From the NCBI RefSeq assembly GCF_002215215.1, contig NZ_CP018632.1:4026501-4090500 (forward strand): a DNA stretch of 64,000 bases, given 5' to 3'. A program made the position numbers and the translations under genes. The notes beneath the pieces were generated by a model. It had not been told where the DNA came from and did not search any database. It was given only the letters and a program-made list of their open reading frames with translations. Below, one piece after another: positions 46,656 through 56,853 of the stretch. Each line of letters starts with the position of its first letter. Position 1 is the stretch's first letter. This DNA comes from Granulosicoccus antarcticus IMCC3135 (GTDB taxonomy: Bacteria > Pseudomonadota > Gammaproteobacteria > Granulosicoccales > Granulosicoccaceae).

Positions 46656-48406
46656 ACACCCTCACGCCGATTGACAGGTTAATTCCGACAAATACAACTG
46701 TGACTCTACCGTTATCAGACACATTGGCGCCCCTGCCCGATCCGCTCGCCTATGGTCGAGATCTCTGGGAACGCTCTGTGCTGTTTCTGGACACGCTGCG
46801 CGAACGCGCCGACAACATGAACGCTCATGAGCGCGCCGGGATGCCGCCGCTGCTGGATTTCAAGTATGAAACGCTGATGGATGCGCGCAGATTCGAGCGT
46901 CCGGCCAATTACGCGCTGCTCAGGATTACCGAGGTGGAGGGCAACTGCTGGGATGACTGCGTGGATGTGGCAAAACCGCCGGTCATTGTGCTCGACCCGC
47001 GCGCGGGCCACGGTCCCGGCATTGGCGGGTTCAAGCGTGACAGCGAGGTCGGCATGGCGATGGCTGAGGGGTACCCGGTCTATTTCGTCATCTTTTTTCC
47101 CGAGCCCAGCCCCGACCAGACGCTCGAGGATGTTCTGTACGGATTGCGCCGCTTTGTCGACGAGGTCTCTGCCCGCCACGAAGGTTCAGCCCCCGTTCTT
47201 TATGGCAATTGCCAGGCGGGCTGGGCCGTCACGCTGCTCGCGGCCCACTGCGAGGGGCTGGCGGGGCCAATTGTCCTCAACGGATCGCCCCTGTCCTATT
47301 GGGCGGGCGAGGAAGGGGTCAACCCCATGCGTGTCACCGGCGGATTACTGGGCGGGGTTTGGCTGGCCCATCTGACGGCCGATCTGGGCGATGGGCGCTT
47401 CGACGGAGCCTGGCTGGCACAGAACTTCGAGAACCTGAAGCCGGAAAAGGCGATCTGGGAGAAATACGCCAACCTGCTGACGAATGTGGACACCGAACGG
47501 GACCGCTTTCTCGACTTCGAGCGCTGGTGGAACGGGTTCTACACCCTCAGCCGCCCGGAAATCCTGTCGATCACCCAGAACCTGTTCATCGGTAACCGGC
47601 TGGAAAGTGGCGAAATGCCGATCGGCGATCACTGCATCGCCGACCTGCGCAAGATCAAAAGTCCGATGATTGTCTTTGCATCCTACGGTGACAATATCAC
47701 CCCACCGGCGCAGGCACTGGGCTGGATCCCTGCGGTCTACAAGGACACGGCAGATCTGAAGGCGGCAGGGCAGCGCATCGTTTACTTGACTAATACCCAT
47801 GTCGGACATCTGGGAATCTTTGTGTCGGCGTCGGTCGCACGGCTGGAACATCGCGCCATTCTGGAGAGTCTGAGCAAGATCGAAAAGCTGAAGCCAGGCC
47901 TTTACGAGATGAAGATCGACAATCCGTCAGGCGATCCGGATTGCCACGCGCCACAGTACAAGGTGCGGTTTGAAGCACGCGAGGTGAGCGACCTGGACCC
48001 TCATGTGCCCGAACAGGCGTTCGAGGCCGTGCAGCGAGTATCAGAGATCAACGAGGCGGTCTATTCCACCTTCGTAAGCCCCTGGGTGCGCCTGATGACA
48101 ACTCCGGCCAGCGCCGAGATGCTGAAGTGGATGCATCCCATGCGTACCAGCCGCCTGATGTTTTCAGAAAGCTTTAATCCCTGGATGCGTTTAGTCCGGC
48201 ACAGCGCAAACAGCGTTGCCGAAACGCGTCAGCCCCTCGCGCCAGACGATCCAATGATCCTGCGCGAGCAGGCGACAATCGCAGCCGTCGGAGATGCTAT
48301 CGAACGAGCCCGCATCGCACGCGACGCCCGTTTCGAGCGCACGTTCAGAGCGCTTTACGGCGGCAACGCCTCGAAAATCGAATTCAACGCCCAGATGCCG
48401 GTCTGA
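46652..48406 (+). CDS. DUF3141 alpha/beta-hydrolase (PhaC-like)
   Basis: Protein of 584 residues of the DUF3141 family, related to polyhydroxyalkanoate synthases and other alpha/beta hydrolases. The nucleophile elbow reads YGNCQAGWAV (Gly-x-Cys-x-Gly, as in PhaC), preceded by the VIVLDPRAGHGPGIGGFK loop; a possible catalytic His lies in NTHVGHLGIFVS and Asp in FASYGDNITPP. The C-terminal 120 residues are helical. I chose ATG 46652, which overlaps the preceding stop, over the longer frame from 46511 that overlaps DUF5676. Substrate unknown; cytoplasmic, with no signal peptide. Confidence 0.82.
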   Translation: MNTLTPIDRLIPTNTTVTLPLSDTLAPLPDPLAYGRDLWERSVLFLDTLRERADNMNAHERAGMPPLLDFKYETLMDARRFERPANYALLRITEVEGNCWDDCVDVAKPPVIVLDPRAGHGPGIGGFKRDSEVGMAMAEGYPVYFVIFFPEPSPDQTLEDVLYGLRRFVDEVSARHEGSAPVLYGNCQAGWAVTLLAAHCEGLAGPIVLNGSPLSYWAGEEGVNPMRVTGGLLGGVWLAHLTADLGDGRFDGAWLAQNFENLKPEKAIWEKYANLLTNVDTERDRFLDFERWWNGFYTLSRPEILSITQNLFIGNRLESGEMPIGDHCIADLRKIKSPMIVFASYGDNITPPAQALGWIPAVYKDTADLKAAGQRIVYLTNTHVGHLGIFVSASVARLEHRAILESLSKIEKLKPGLYEMKIDNPSGDPDCHAPQYKVRFEAREVSDLDPHVPEQAFEAVQRVSEINEAVYSTFVSPWVRLMTTPASAEMLKWMHPMRTSRLMFSESFNPWMRLVRHSANSVAETRQPLAPDDPMILREQATIAAVGDAIERARIARDARFERTFRALYGGNASKIEFNAQMPV

Positions 48407-48585
48407 TGAGGAAGGACACGAATAATGCAATGGGTTAGCGAAAAACGGAGGCTGCTGCTGGTCAGCGGCGGGATGGTTGGCGATGCACCTGCTCGGTTAT
48501 CGTCGACCGATAGGGAGGAAAATCCCTGCCTGCACAGGTCATCCTGGCACTCAACGCACGGTCGACAACATAAAAGGACAATAAG
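48407..48585. other. Spacer before the copper ATPase
   Basis: About 180 bases, containing TCGGTTATCGTCGACCGATA (48497-48516), which nearly matches 1613-1632. No gene. Promoter of the ATPase unit probably here. Confidence 0.35.
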
Positions 48586-50988
48586 ATGAACGTCACCAAA
48601 GGCCATTTCGGCAAAACTGCCGTCGAGGAACAAACCCTCGATACCGTGCCGGACGGGTATTCCGGTACGATTTACACGTGTTCTATGCACCCCGAGGTGC
48701 GAAGCACCAAAGAAGGATCCTGCCCCAAATGCAGCATGTTCCTGGTGCCGGAGGACGAAGTGGCGGAACACGGGCAGCACGACCATTCCGGCCACACCCA
48801 TGCACATGATGCAGCAAGCATGGAGGTGAAGGACGGCGAATACGATACGGTGCCAAACGACTACTCTGGCACAATCTATACTTGCCCGATGCACTCACAG
48901 GTGCACCATCCCGGGCCCGGTTCGTGCCCGATCTGTGGCATGGGTCTGGAGCCGGAAACCGTCAGCCTGGAGGACGAAGGTCCAAACCCCGAACTGGTCG
49001 ACTTTACCCACCGGTTCTGGGTCGGCGCGGTGCTGACCGTCCCCTTGCTGGTTCTGGCAATGGGGCCGTTCGTGGGCTTTATGTACTTCATGGACTTGTT
49101 GGGCGAACGCACCTCGCTCTGGCTGGAATTCGCACTTGCAACCCCTGTGATCCTGTGGTCGGGCTGGCCATTCTTCGTGCGCGGCGTTCAGTCCTTCCGC
49201 ACGATGAACCTGAACATGTTCAGCCTGATCTCGATGGGGGTCGGCGCAGCCTTTCTGTTCAGCATCGTTGCCGTCGTCGCACCGCAGATATTCCCGGCAG
49301 GCTTCCGGGACGCGAACGGCAATGTGGGTGTCTATTTCGAGGCCGCGGCTGTGATCGTGACACTGGTCCTGCTGGGCCAGCTGATGGAGCTACGTGCCCG
49401 CGAGGGCACCGGCAAGGCCATCCGGGCACTGCTGAATATGGCCGCCAAGACCGCGCTGGTGATCCGCCCCGACGGCACCGAAGAAGAGATCGAGCTTGAA
49501 CAGGTGCAGCTGGGCGATCACGTGCGTGTGCGCCCCGGCGACAAGGTGCCCGTTGATGGTGTGGTTCTCGAAGGCCGGTCGTCAGTGGATGAATCCATGA
49601 TTTCAGGCGAACCTGTGCCGGTGGAAAAAGTCGCGGGCGAGCCAGTAACGGGGGCCACGATCAATGGCACCGGCAGTCTGGTGATCGAGGCCACACGCAT
49701 TGGGGCTGATACCATGCTTTCCCAGATCGTACAGATGGTCGCCAACGCACAACGAAGTCGTGCGCCGATCCAGAAATACGCTGATCAGGTGGCGGGCATG
49801 TTCGTGCCAGCGGTCATCGCCGTTGCCGTCGTGTCGTTCATCGTCTGGTCGATCTGGGGGCCGGTGCCCGCGATGGCCTACGGGCTGGTCTCGGCGGTAG
49901 CGGTGCTGATCATTGCGTGCCCTTGCGCGCTGGGTCTGGCCACACCGATATCGATCATGACGGCAACGGGCACCGGTGCGCAGATGGGCGTGCTGATCAA
50001 GAACGCCGAAGCGCTGGAACGGTTCGAGAAGATCGACACGCTGATCGTGGACAAGACCGGCACCCTGACCGAAGGCAAGCCCAGGCTGGTCGCGGTTTTG
50101 CCAGAAGTCGGGCATGACGAGGCCGAGGTACTGCGCCTGGCAGCCTCGCTGGAACGCGGCTCGGAACACCCATTGGCCGAAGCCATTGTGCGCGGCGCTG
50201 AAGAGCGCGGCGTCGAGTTTGCCAAGGCCGAAGAGTTCGAGGCGGTCACCGGCAAGGGCGTCAAGGGTCGCGTGGATGGCAAAGCCGTCGCCCTGGGCAA
50301 TGCTGCACTGATCCAAGACATGGGATTGGACAACGGCGCGCTGGTCGACACCGCCAATGCACGGCGCGATGAGGGCGAGACGGTGATGTTCATTGTGCTG
50401 GACGGCGCTATCGCCGGGCTTGTCAGCGTAGCAGACACGGTCAAGGAGACCACACCAGCCGCCCTGAAAGCGCTGCACGAGCTGGGGTTTCGCATCATCA
50501 TGGCCACAGGTGACAACGAGCGCACCGCCAGGTCGGTGGCCAAACGTCTGGGCATCGATGAGATTCGCGCCGACGTGCTGCCTGAAGACAAGGCCCGCAT
50601 CATCCGGGAGTTGCAGGAACAGGGCAAGAAAGTCGCCATGGCAGGCGATGGGGTCAATGATGCCCCTGCCCTTGCCCAGGCCGATGTCGGTATCGCGATG
50701 GGCACAGGTGCAGATGTAGCGATTGAAAGCGCCGGGTTCACGCTGGTCAAGGGCGATCTTGATGGCATCGTACGAGCTCGCAAGCTGTCCCATGCGACCA
50801 TGCGCAATATTCGGCAGAACCTGTTCTTCGCGCTGATCTACAACGCCGTCGGCGTGCCGATTGCAGCTGGTGTCCTATATCCGTTTCTCGGCATTCTGAT
50901 CGGCCCAATGTTTGCGGCTTTCGCGATGAGCGCATCATCGCTATCGGTGGTTCTGAACGCGCTGCGACTGCGGCGACTGAAGTTCTGA
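48586..50988 (+). CDS. Copper-type heavy-metal P1B ATPase with two HMBD domains
   Basis: Heavy-metal-exporting ATPase, 800 residues. In place of the CxxC domains of typical CopA, the N-terminus has two HMBD (YHS-like) motifs: [20 protein letters not shown] near 25 and [20 protein letters not shown] near 105, with His-rich sequence between. Then eight membrane helices, the actuator ([14 protein letters not shown]), the ion-path CPC motif ([13 protein letters not shown], Cys near 445), phosphorylation site [10 protein letters not shown] (Asp near 489), HP motif [10 protein letters not shown] and [20 protein letters not shown]. Cu(I)/Ag(I) export is the likely role. No copper-responsive regulator adjoins it. 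The frame is intact. Confidence 0.92.
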   Translation: MNVTKGHFGKTAVEEQTLDTVPDGYSGTIYTCSMHPEVRSTKEGSCPKCSMFLVPEDEVAEHGQHDHSGHTHAHDAASMEVKDGEYDTVPNDYSGTIYTCPMHSQVHHPGPGSCPICGMGLEPETVSLEDEGPNPELVDFTHRFWVGAVLTVPLLVLAMGPFVGFMYFMDLLGERTSLWLEFALATPVILWSGWPFFVRGVQSFRTMNLNMFSLISMGVGAAFLFSIVAVVAPQIFPAGFRDANGNVGVYFEAAAVIVTLVLLGQLMELRAREGTGKAIRALLNMAAKTALVIRPDGTEEEIELEQVQLGDHVRVRPGDKVPVDGVVLEGRSSVDESMISGEPVPVEKVAGEPVTGATINGTGSLVIEATRIGADTMLSQIVQMVANAQRSRAPIQKYADQVAGMFVPAVIAVAVVSFIVWSIWGPVPAMAYGLVSAVAVLIIACPCALGLATPISIMTATGTGAQMGVLIKNAEALERFEKIDTLIVDKTGTLTEGKPRLVAVLPEVGHDEAEVLRLAASLERGSEHPLAEAIVRGAEERGVEFAKAEEFEAVTGKGVKGRVDGKAVALGNAALIQDMGLDNGALVDTANARRDEGETVMFIVLDGAIAGLVSVADTVKETTPAALKALHELGFRIIMATGDNERTARSVAKRLGIDEIRADVLPEDKARIIRELQEQGKKVAMAGDGVNDAPALAQADVGIAMGTGADVAIESAGFTLVKGDLDGIVRARKLSHATMRNIRQNLFFALIYNAVGVPIAAGVLYPFLGILIGPMFAAFAMSASSLSVVLNALRLRRLKF

Positions 50989-51003
50989 ACAGGAGTCTAT
51001 GGC

Positions 51004-51645
51004 GTGAAAAAATCTGAACGATCTACCGCGATGCGGATCTGTCAGCGCCAGGCCAGCAACAGGTTAGCCCGGCGGATGCCTACGAGATTTGGGGCGATGC
51101 TGACTGTGGCGCTGGCCGTTTCATTGCCTGCAACCGCCGCCTGCGCGCACAGCTTTTCGCTCGCCGTCGTGGCGGACGGAGAACAGGCGGCGATGCAGCT
51201 GAACTCTGCAGTCAATGGCATTCTGCTGGCCTCGCAAGAGCGAGATGGGCATGCGGACGAAACATCGGACGGGCATCTTGGCGGGCTAGATGTCTTTATC
51301 GTGCCCTTGCCGACCCGTGCGGCTGAGACGATCCAGGGACTCAAGCGCGCCCCTCAGAGCTCCATCGACATTGCAATCCTGATGAGCACCGAAGCCGGAG
51401 CAGATCAGCTGGATCTGCACACCGTCACAATCCGGCCGGGGACGATCAATGCGAACCCGACAGAGACCAGCAAGCTGTTTGCAACCCGGTTTCAATCGGC
51501 CTTTGGGATGATGCCCGATCAGTCGGCAATTGAAGGCTACAACGCCGCGCGGCGTATTGACCTGGCGGTGCGCACGCTGGGTGGTGTCGATGATCGTCGT
51601 GCATTGATCGCAGCACTGGCTGCCACAAACAAAGGGAGTGAATAG
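51004..51645 (+). CDS. Exported protein with periplasmic-binding-like C-terminus
   Basis: Protein of 213 residues beginning 15 bases after the ATPase gene (GTG start after AGGAG; ATG 51031 is an alternative). A long, Arg-rich N-region leads to a signal peptide (LTVALAVSLPATAACA), so it should be periplasmic. The C-terminal part, EGYNAARRIDLAVRTLGGVD followed by a helical end, resembles the last region of Leu/Ile/Val-type periplasmic binding proteins, but the protein is too short for the full fold. No motif points to a function; association with metal export is from position only. Confidence 0.6.
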   Translation: MKKSERSTAMRICQRQASNRLARRMPTRFGAMLTVALAVSLPATAACAHSFSLAVVADGEQAAMQLNSAVNGILLASQERDGHADETSDGHLGGLDVFIVPLPTRAAETIQGLKRAPQSSIDIAILMSTEAGADQLDLHTVTIRPGTINANPTETSKLFATRFQSAFGMMPDQSAIEGYNAARRIDLAVRTLGGVDDRRALIAALAATNKGSE

Positions 51646-51648
51646 TAG

Positions 51649-51909
51649 ATGGAACATGATAAACATAGCGTCCCCGAACAGTCGGAAGAAACTACAGCGG
51701 CACCGCAACCGGAACCGCAACAACCGTTCTGGAAATCACGCGTCGGGATCAGCCTGATCATTGCATTGACAATCGCCGCCCTACTCCTGGGGTTTGAACA
51801 CCGTGTTCATCTCTTTGCTGGTAATGGTTTTCTGGCCCTGTTGCTATTAGGCTGCGTTGTGATGCATCTGTTCATGCATGGCGGCCACGGTGGAGGAGAC
51901 AAGCGATGA
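51649..51909 (+). CDS. DUF2933-family membrane protein
   Basis: Protein of 86 residues: acidic/Pro-rich cytoplasmic N-terminus, two short helices (SLIIALTIAALLLGFEHRVH and LALLLLGCVVMHLFMH) and a His/Gly-rich tail HGGHGGGDKR. Matches the DUF2933 family, commonly found in metal-resistance clusters. Starts 3 bases after the previous stop and its stop overlaps the next start (ATGA), so the three genes are coupled. Confidence 0.85.
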   Translation: MEHDKHSVPEQSEETTAAPQPEPQQPFWKSRVGISLIIALTIAALLLGFEHRVHLFAGNGFLALLLLGCVVMHLFMHGGHGGGDKR

Positions 51910-52556
51910 CTGACGCGCCCGCCTATGGCTTGTGGTTTTTCGCCCTGTTAAACGCCGCGATCTTCATCATGTTCGCGTTCAGCTTCTTCAAGCCGCAGAC
52001 GTCGCGTGACTGGCGCAGCTTTGGCGCCTTCAGCGCGTTTCTCGTGGCGCTCTTTTCAGAAATGTATGGCTTTCCGCTGACCATCTATCTGATGTCGGGT
52101 TGGTTGCAGACTCGTTTCCCGGGCGTCGACTGGTTCTCCCACGATGCAGGCCACTTGCCGGAAATGATATTCGGCTGGGAGGCTAACCCGCACTTTGGCC
52201 CCTTCCACATCCTCAGCTTCATCCTGATCGGGGTGGGGTTCTGGATGATATCCACTGCCTGGCAGGTCCTGTACGGCGCACAACGCGGCGGGACACTGGC
52301 CACCAGCGGTCCCTATGCGCGAGTACGCCATCCCCAATATGTGGGTTTTATTCTGGTGCTGACCGGGTTTCTCGTTCAGTGGCCAACACTGCTGACACTG
52401 GCTATGTATCCGGCGCTGATCTGGATGTATGTGCGCTTGGCTCGTTCTGAAGAGCGGGAAACAAAAGCGACATTCGGCGCGCAGTTCGACCTCTACGCAA
52501 ACCATGTTCCTGCCTTTGTTCCCACGCTTAAACGAACACCTGTCGCAACACAATGA
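51906..52556 (+). CDS. Isoprenylcysteine methyltransferase-like membrane protein (paralogue)
   Basis: Membrane protein of 216 residues, homologous to the one at 32440-33102. Shared features: SEMYGFPLTIYLM (AEMYGFPMTIYLL in the other), the SAM-site segment TSGPYARVRHPQYVGFILVL and the C-terminal RSEERETKATFGAQFDLYAN. Five to six membrane segments. It is longer by a loop of about 20 residues (DWFSHDAGHLPEMIFGW) between helices. Last gene of the metal cluster; substrate unknown. Confidence 0.82.
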   Translation: MTDAPAYGLWFFALLNAAIFIMFAFSFFKPQTSRDWRSFGAFSAFLVALFSEMYGFPLTIYLMSGWLQTRFPGVDWFSHDAGHLPEMIFGWEANPHFGPFHILSFILIGVGFWMISTAWQVLYGAQRGGTLATSGPYARVRHPQYVGFILVLTGFLVQWPTLLTLAMYPALIWMYVRLARSEERETKATFGAQFDLYANHVPAFVPTLKRTPVATQ

Positions 52557-52609
52557 ACACTAACCGCCAGGTCATCAGGAAGCTCAAGCACAGCAGTTTA
52601 GCTTGAACT

Positions 52610-53095
52610 TCACTGAACAACGACAGCCCGTCGTGCCCACCAGATCGCTGCCGAAGGTACCACTATCCATTGCAGCAGAGGTGACAGTCCAACTTCCAGT
52701 ACGGGTACGATAGGCATGGCCTCACTGTACGCCCAGCTTTGACGGATCACAATATTCAACCATTCGCTGAATACGGTATACCCGATTCCCAGAATGATCA
52801 TCGACAACGTTACCGCTCCAAAGGTCTCACTTGGCCACTGATTATTGCCAAACAACAACAGTGCCACCATCAATGTTGCCGAAGCGATCAACAAATCTCC
52901 ACCGGTACAGTGCACCGCAGCAAATACAATTTGATTTCGAGTCCCCGTCTCCCATAGCGTATACAGCGGCATATGGGCAAACTCCCAGACCAAATGACCG
53001 AATGCTGTGACGAGAAAAAAGCGGCGAAGGAAAGTATGCCAGGCGCAGTCTGGTCTTTTGACAGTGGCCTGGAGAAGGGTGTCTACACGAGTCAT
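52610..53095 (-). CDS. Four-helix membrane protein of unknown function
   Basis: Protein of 161 residues with about four membrane segments (about 25-45, 65-85, 95-115, 130-155). Convergent with the methyltransferase-like gene. I do not recognise a family; FGHLVWEFAHMPLYTLWETG and FSEWLNIVIRQSWAYSEAMP are the most distinctive parts. Aromatic and His residues next to helix ends suggest possible cofactor or metal binding, but that is speculation. Confidence 0.55.
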   Translation of the reverse strand: MTRVDTLLQATVKRPDCAWHTFLRRFFLVTAFGHLVWEFAHMPLYTLWETGTRNQIVFAAVHCTGGDLLIASATLMVALLLFGNNQWPSETFGAVTLSMIILGIGYTVFSEWLNIVIRQSWAYSEAMPIVPVLEVGLSPLLQWIVVPSAAIWWARRAVVVQ

Positions 53096-53541
53096 AGTGG
53101 TCAGCGGTTAAGGAGCTTCATACGGATGTCAGATTCAGGATGCCATTGCAGACATCTTGAAGATAAGATCATGAAACGATTGGATGATAATATTCCAGGA
53201 TGATGGCGCTGCAAACTGCGATTGAGCTATCACCCGGAATGAACATTGTAGCCCCTCTCTCGAGCAAAGCTTTTTAAACAGAGCATGGTTCTTCCCAACA
53301 CTGCTGAGTGTCATGCTTGTTACTATCCGTTGCTTGAAGTGATGTCCAGCACTACGATCGTAGAGAGAATTTCTGATTGACCCACTTTGTTCTATTCGCA
53401 GTGGTTAGTTTAACCTGACTATTAATAAATCCAGCAGTCGGTCTGATCGTACTTTTCAGTTCGAATCATCAGCCGATCCAAGCCCGCGTCAGATAAAACA
53501 GCAAAAAGCAAACATGCGTTCAAACAGGCTGAGATCACCAC
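53096..53541. other. Spacer upstream of the APC permease
   Basis: About 445 bases with no recognised gene; promoters for the leftward membrane protein and the rightward permease should lie here. Confidence 0.35.
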
Positions 53542-54870
53542 ATGACTGATGAGTACAAAAAAGGCAGCTTGAGTCTGACAAGCACCGTTGCCATGGGCAC
53601 CGGCGTCATGATTGGAGCGGGTATCTTTGCGCTAACCGGGCAAGTAGCCGAGCTGGCAGGCACCTGGTTTCCATTGGCATTCGTTATTGGTGCAATCATC
53701 AGTGCCTTCAGCGCATACAGTTATATCAAAGTGTCAAGTGCCTATCCGTCCTCGGGCGGGGTAGCCATGATATTGCACAAGGCTTATGGGAGCACGACGA
53801 TTACCGGTGCAGCGGCACTGCTGATGACATTCTCGATGATTATCAACGAAAGCCTCGTAGCACGCACATTTGGCAGTTACTCCGCAAAGGCTCTCAATAT
53901 TGATTCTGGTAGCCTATGGGTGCCTGTATTTGCGGTAGGCCTGGTGGTATTTGCCTTTGGTGTGAATATGGCCGGTAACAAAGTGATCGGTGCGATATCC
54001 AAACTGACCTCAGTGCTCAAGGTCGGAGGAATTCTCGGATTTGCGCTGATCACTTTATGGGCAACAGATCTGACGATTGATCTCAATGCGGGCAGTGATA
54101 CGAGCACTACTTCGTTAAGTGGTTTCGTGGCAGCAGTCGCACTCGCCATACTGGCCTACAAAGGATTTACCACGATCACTAATAGTGGCGACGAGATTGC
54201 CGATCCGAAGCGAAATATCGGACGCGCGATCGTGATATCTCTCTTGATTTGTCTGGTTATCTATTTGGCTGTCAGCGTAGCAGTCCTGCTGTCGCTTTCC
54301 ATAGAGTCGATCGTGCAGTCCAAGGACTATGCCTTAGCTGAGGCAGCAAGGCCGGTAATGGGACAGGCTGGTGTCTGGTTCACCGTGATAATTGCAATCA
54401 TTGCCACCACCTCCGGTTTGTTAGCCAGCATGTTCGCGGTATCGCGGATGCTTGCCATGCTCACTAGAATGAATCTGATTCCACACCGACATTTCGGAAT
54501 GCCAGGCACCGTACAGAACCACACCCTGGTATACACCATGGTAGCTGCAGGACTATTAGCGGCGTTTTTTGATCTGAGCCGGATTGCATCCCTGGGTGCG
54601 ATTTTTTATCTGTTGATGGATATCGTTATTCATTGGGGTGTGCTCCGACATCTGGCATCAGAAGTCAATGCCCACAAGGGCATACTCGCAACTGCCATCA
54701 TCCTGGATGTAGTGGTGCTCCTTGTTTTTCTAACGATCAAAGGCACGAGTGACCCATCGATCATCGTAATAGCGGCGGTCGGCATCGGAATCATCATATT
54801 ACTGGAATTTATATTCCTCCGAAAAATGCGGGGAGAGCAAGGCATTACATCTCCCCACTCACATGGTTGA
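53542..54870 (+). CDS. APC-family amino-acid permease
   Basis: Amino-acid/polyamine/organocation permease, 442 residues, 12 predicted membrane helices. The family start is clear: MGTGVMIGAGIFALTGQVAE (unwound helix 1, substrate site), then YIKVSSAYPSSGGVAMIL (helix 2) and FTTITNSGDEIADPKRNIGR in the middle. Substrate unknown. No partner genes; the downstream side is decayed IS DNA. Confidence 0.88.
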   Translation: MTDEYKKGSLSLTSTVAMGTGVMIGAGIFALTGQVAELAGTWFPLAFVIGAIISAFSAYSYIKVSSAYPSSGGVAMILHKAYGSTTITGAAALLMTFSMIINESLVARTFGSYSAKALNIDSGSLWVPVFAVGLVVFAFGVNMAGNKVIGAISKLTSVLKVGGILGFALITLWATDLTIDLNAGSDTSTTSLSGFVAAVALAILAYKGFTTITNSGDEIADPKRNIGRAIVISLLICLVIYLAVSVAVLLSLSIESIVQSKDYALAEAARPVMGQAGVWFTVIIAIIATTSGLLASMFAVSRMLAMLTRMNLIPHRHFGMPGTVQNHTLVYTMVAAGLLAAFFDLSRIASLGAIFYLLMDIVIHWGVLRHLASEVNAHKGILATAIILDVVVLLVFLTIKGTSDPSIIVIAAVGIGIIILLEFIFLRKMRGEQGITSPHSHG

Positions 54871-54958
54871 ATCCACAGCACTGCGCCTGCGACAAATCGG
54901 ATTACAACTTATGAGCTAAGCGGGAATTTTTTGGTAAAACAATCTTTCACTCGGGTGA
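54871..54958. other. Spacer after the permease
   Basis: Short spacer, no gene; leads into the resolvase remnant. Confidence 0.3.
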
Positions 54959-55180
54959 CTACGGAAAAGGTGACTGATACTGTGCAAGTAACCGCGATAC
55001 CGTCGTCGGATGCACCCGAAATAACCGGGCTGCATTGGCGGCGCACTTTTTTCCGGAGCTCACCAAGTCAGTGATTTCCTTCTGCTGGTCGTCGGTCAGC
55101 TTGGGACGGCGCCCCTACCCGTTCAGCTCTACGAGCCTCTTCCAGACCGACGCGTGTCCACTCACGGAAGGACGACTGGA
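54959..55180 (-). pseudogene. Serine-resolvase C-terminal remnant
   Basis: Leftward fragment. Frame one reads ERTRVGLEEARRAERVG, then after a one-base shift GRRPKLTDDQQKEITDLVSS and ARLFRVHPTTVSRLLAQYQS to a stop at 54959. This is the end of the catalytic region and the Hin-type HTH of a Tn3-class resolvase. The catalytic Ser domain is missing, so it is dead. Confidence 0.7.
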
Positions 55181-55289
55181 GAGAACAGACAAAACGGTAC
55201 GATCAGCGAGACCATTATTGATTTCTCGCCTGGTAGACAACGCTATGATCCGCCCTGTCATCGCTATATGTGGCGGTTAGCTCAATGAT

Positions 55290-55601
55290 AGTTTTATGAC
55301 CAAAGCGGTACTGATGCACGAGGGTCGTGGTGCCCAGGAAGGAATCTTCGCCGAGCTCAAGAGCGATAACGCACTTGCCTACGTGCCGACGAAAACCTGG
55401 CTGGGTAACCGAGCATTCATGCGTGCCGTACTGATAGCCCATAACTTGACCCGAGAGCTGACGATGATCAGCGAAAAGACGACCAGCAGCGTTCACAACG
55501 CCAAACGGGCACCGCTATGGACATTCCCACGCATCAACCACCCTCCGCGGAGAGCTACTACAGTGGGCCGGGCCGTCTTATTCCCCCGCAAAGCAAACTG
55601 A
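55290..55601 (+). pseudogene. IS1380-like transposase C-terminal remnant
   Basis: Rightward fragment of about 100 residues with HEGRGAQEGIFAELKSDNAL, YVPTKTWLGNRAFMRAVLIA and HNLTRELTM, matching the C-terminal region of IS1380-type transposases. The DDE core is absent. Confidence 0.65.
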
Positions 55602-56200
55602 CATTCTCAATGAGTATTAATGAGGCGGTGAAATCACGCATCGAGGCCGCGTTGCATATTCTTGAAGCGACTACTTGATGACTCAAAATCGATAATAGCT
55701 AATGGAACGTTAGAATATAGGAAGGATAAACAGTACTTTTTGCCACCGCAAGCGTTTACTATGCCATAGTTGGGTCAGTCCCGCGTCGCTATTCCACCCC
55801 TATACCGGACGGTCAGCCGGCTTGAATTGGTGACATTCTTATATTTTTGATTTTGGCCGATAGCGGCGATTCTGAAGCACCGCTCTTGAACATATTTGTG
55901 GCGTTTTACAACAGGCCAGCCAGTGCCAATCGCTGCCGGTCAAGAGTGGAATTCGGATTCAGTCTGATTTTTCTGTCGATGAAACTTCATTCAACCTTGA
56001 ACGCCTAAGAAGTACGTGGCATTCAACGGTTGATCATCAAGCGTGTGAAAATCCCGAACGATGAGCACGAGCGTTCAGCCGTCAATCTCAGAATTGACTT
56101 GTATCAACGTCAGAGGAAGCGGCTTCGGCTAGTCTTTCAGGAAGATATTCGATGTCGGCAGTCGTTATCTGTCAGATTCAACTACAGTGAGCAGAGCATT
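55602..56200. other. Stretch without recognisable gene
   Basis: About 600 bases between the IS1380 remnant and the ferritin-like gene. Rightward open frame from 56030 is continuous with the next gene, but its first 57 codons show no resemblance and are not called. Confidence 0.4.
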
Positions 56201-56668
56201 ATGCGTTTTCAACAGATCCGGGAACTGGTACGCTGGGCCGCTGATTACCATGCCCGCTTCGCCAGGTTGTATTCTGAAAAGGCGTCCAGCGGTGAAGGAG
56301 GTGAACGGCTTCGCATGTCTCTTGAATATCTTGCCAAGCACGAGCAACAGATGCAGTCTGAGCTGGAGCAGTATCTCGCCGAGGACAGCGATCATTGCGG
56401 CGTGCTGAACACCTGGTTCGACGATGCGGTAGATATTCCTCATGCTCCGGTACTCGACCGACTTTCCGAGAGTCTCAACAGCGACACTGTGCAAACCGTT
56501 CTCGCGACCGCCCTGGTCGCTCACCGAACGCTGCAGGATCTTTATGCTCAACGTGTCGAGCATGCGGTTACAGGCGCTGAACGCGAACTTTTCGAGTCAC
56601 TGTCTGGACGGCACGAGGGAGAGGTACGCCGGCTCGTCAGGGATATGCAGCGATTGGAAGATTATTGA
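56201..56668 (+). CDS. Helical, ferritin-like protein of unknown function
   Basis: Protein of 155 residues from ATG 56201, all-helical. Repeated Glu-His pairs (LEYLAKHEQQMQ and FESLSGRHEGEVRRL, both E-x4-HE) plus HARFARLY and HRTLQDLY fit a four-helix ferritin-like or rubrerythrin-like bundle with a possible di-metal site. Start chosen over the longer frame from 56030 because the family-like helices begin at MRFQQIRELV. It stands isolated between IS remnants. The metal site is inference; function unknown. Confidence 0.5.
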   Translation: MRFQQIRELVRWAADYHARFARLYSEKASSGEGGERLRMSLEYLAKHEQQMQSELEQYLAEDSDHCGVLNTWFDDAVDIPHAPVLDRLSESLNSDTVQTVLATALVAHRTLQDLYAQRVEHAVTGAERELFESLSGRHEGEVRRLVRDMQRLEDY

Positions 56669-56853
56669 GTTCGTCTCGCCTATATGACCTTTGTTGATCA
56701 GTGCTCTTCCTCTGTCCGTGATACCTGCTGCTCGCTGGATAGCGTGGTGCTAATGGTGATGCCCGCGACCATGCGGCCTTCTAGAGTGCCAAGGAAGTGA
56801 TTTTGACGCCTGCCTGTGACACTTGTCCGCAAGGTCGTGCTAACCACACACAC

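Noticed and set aside
49603-50793. Long leftward frame (396 codons) opposite the copper ATPase
   Set aside because: Typical antisense frame in GC-rich coding DNA; low-complexity translation without motifs.
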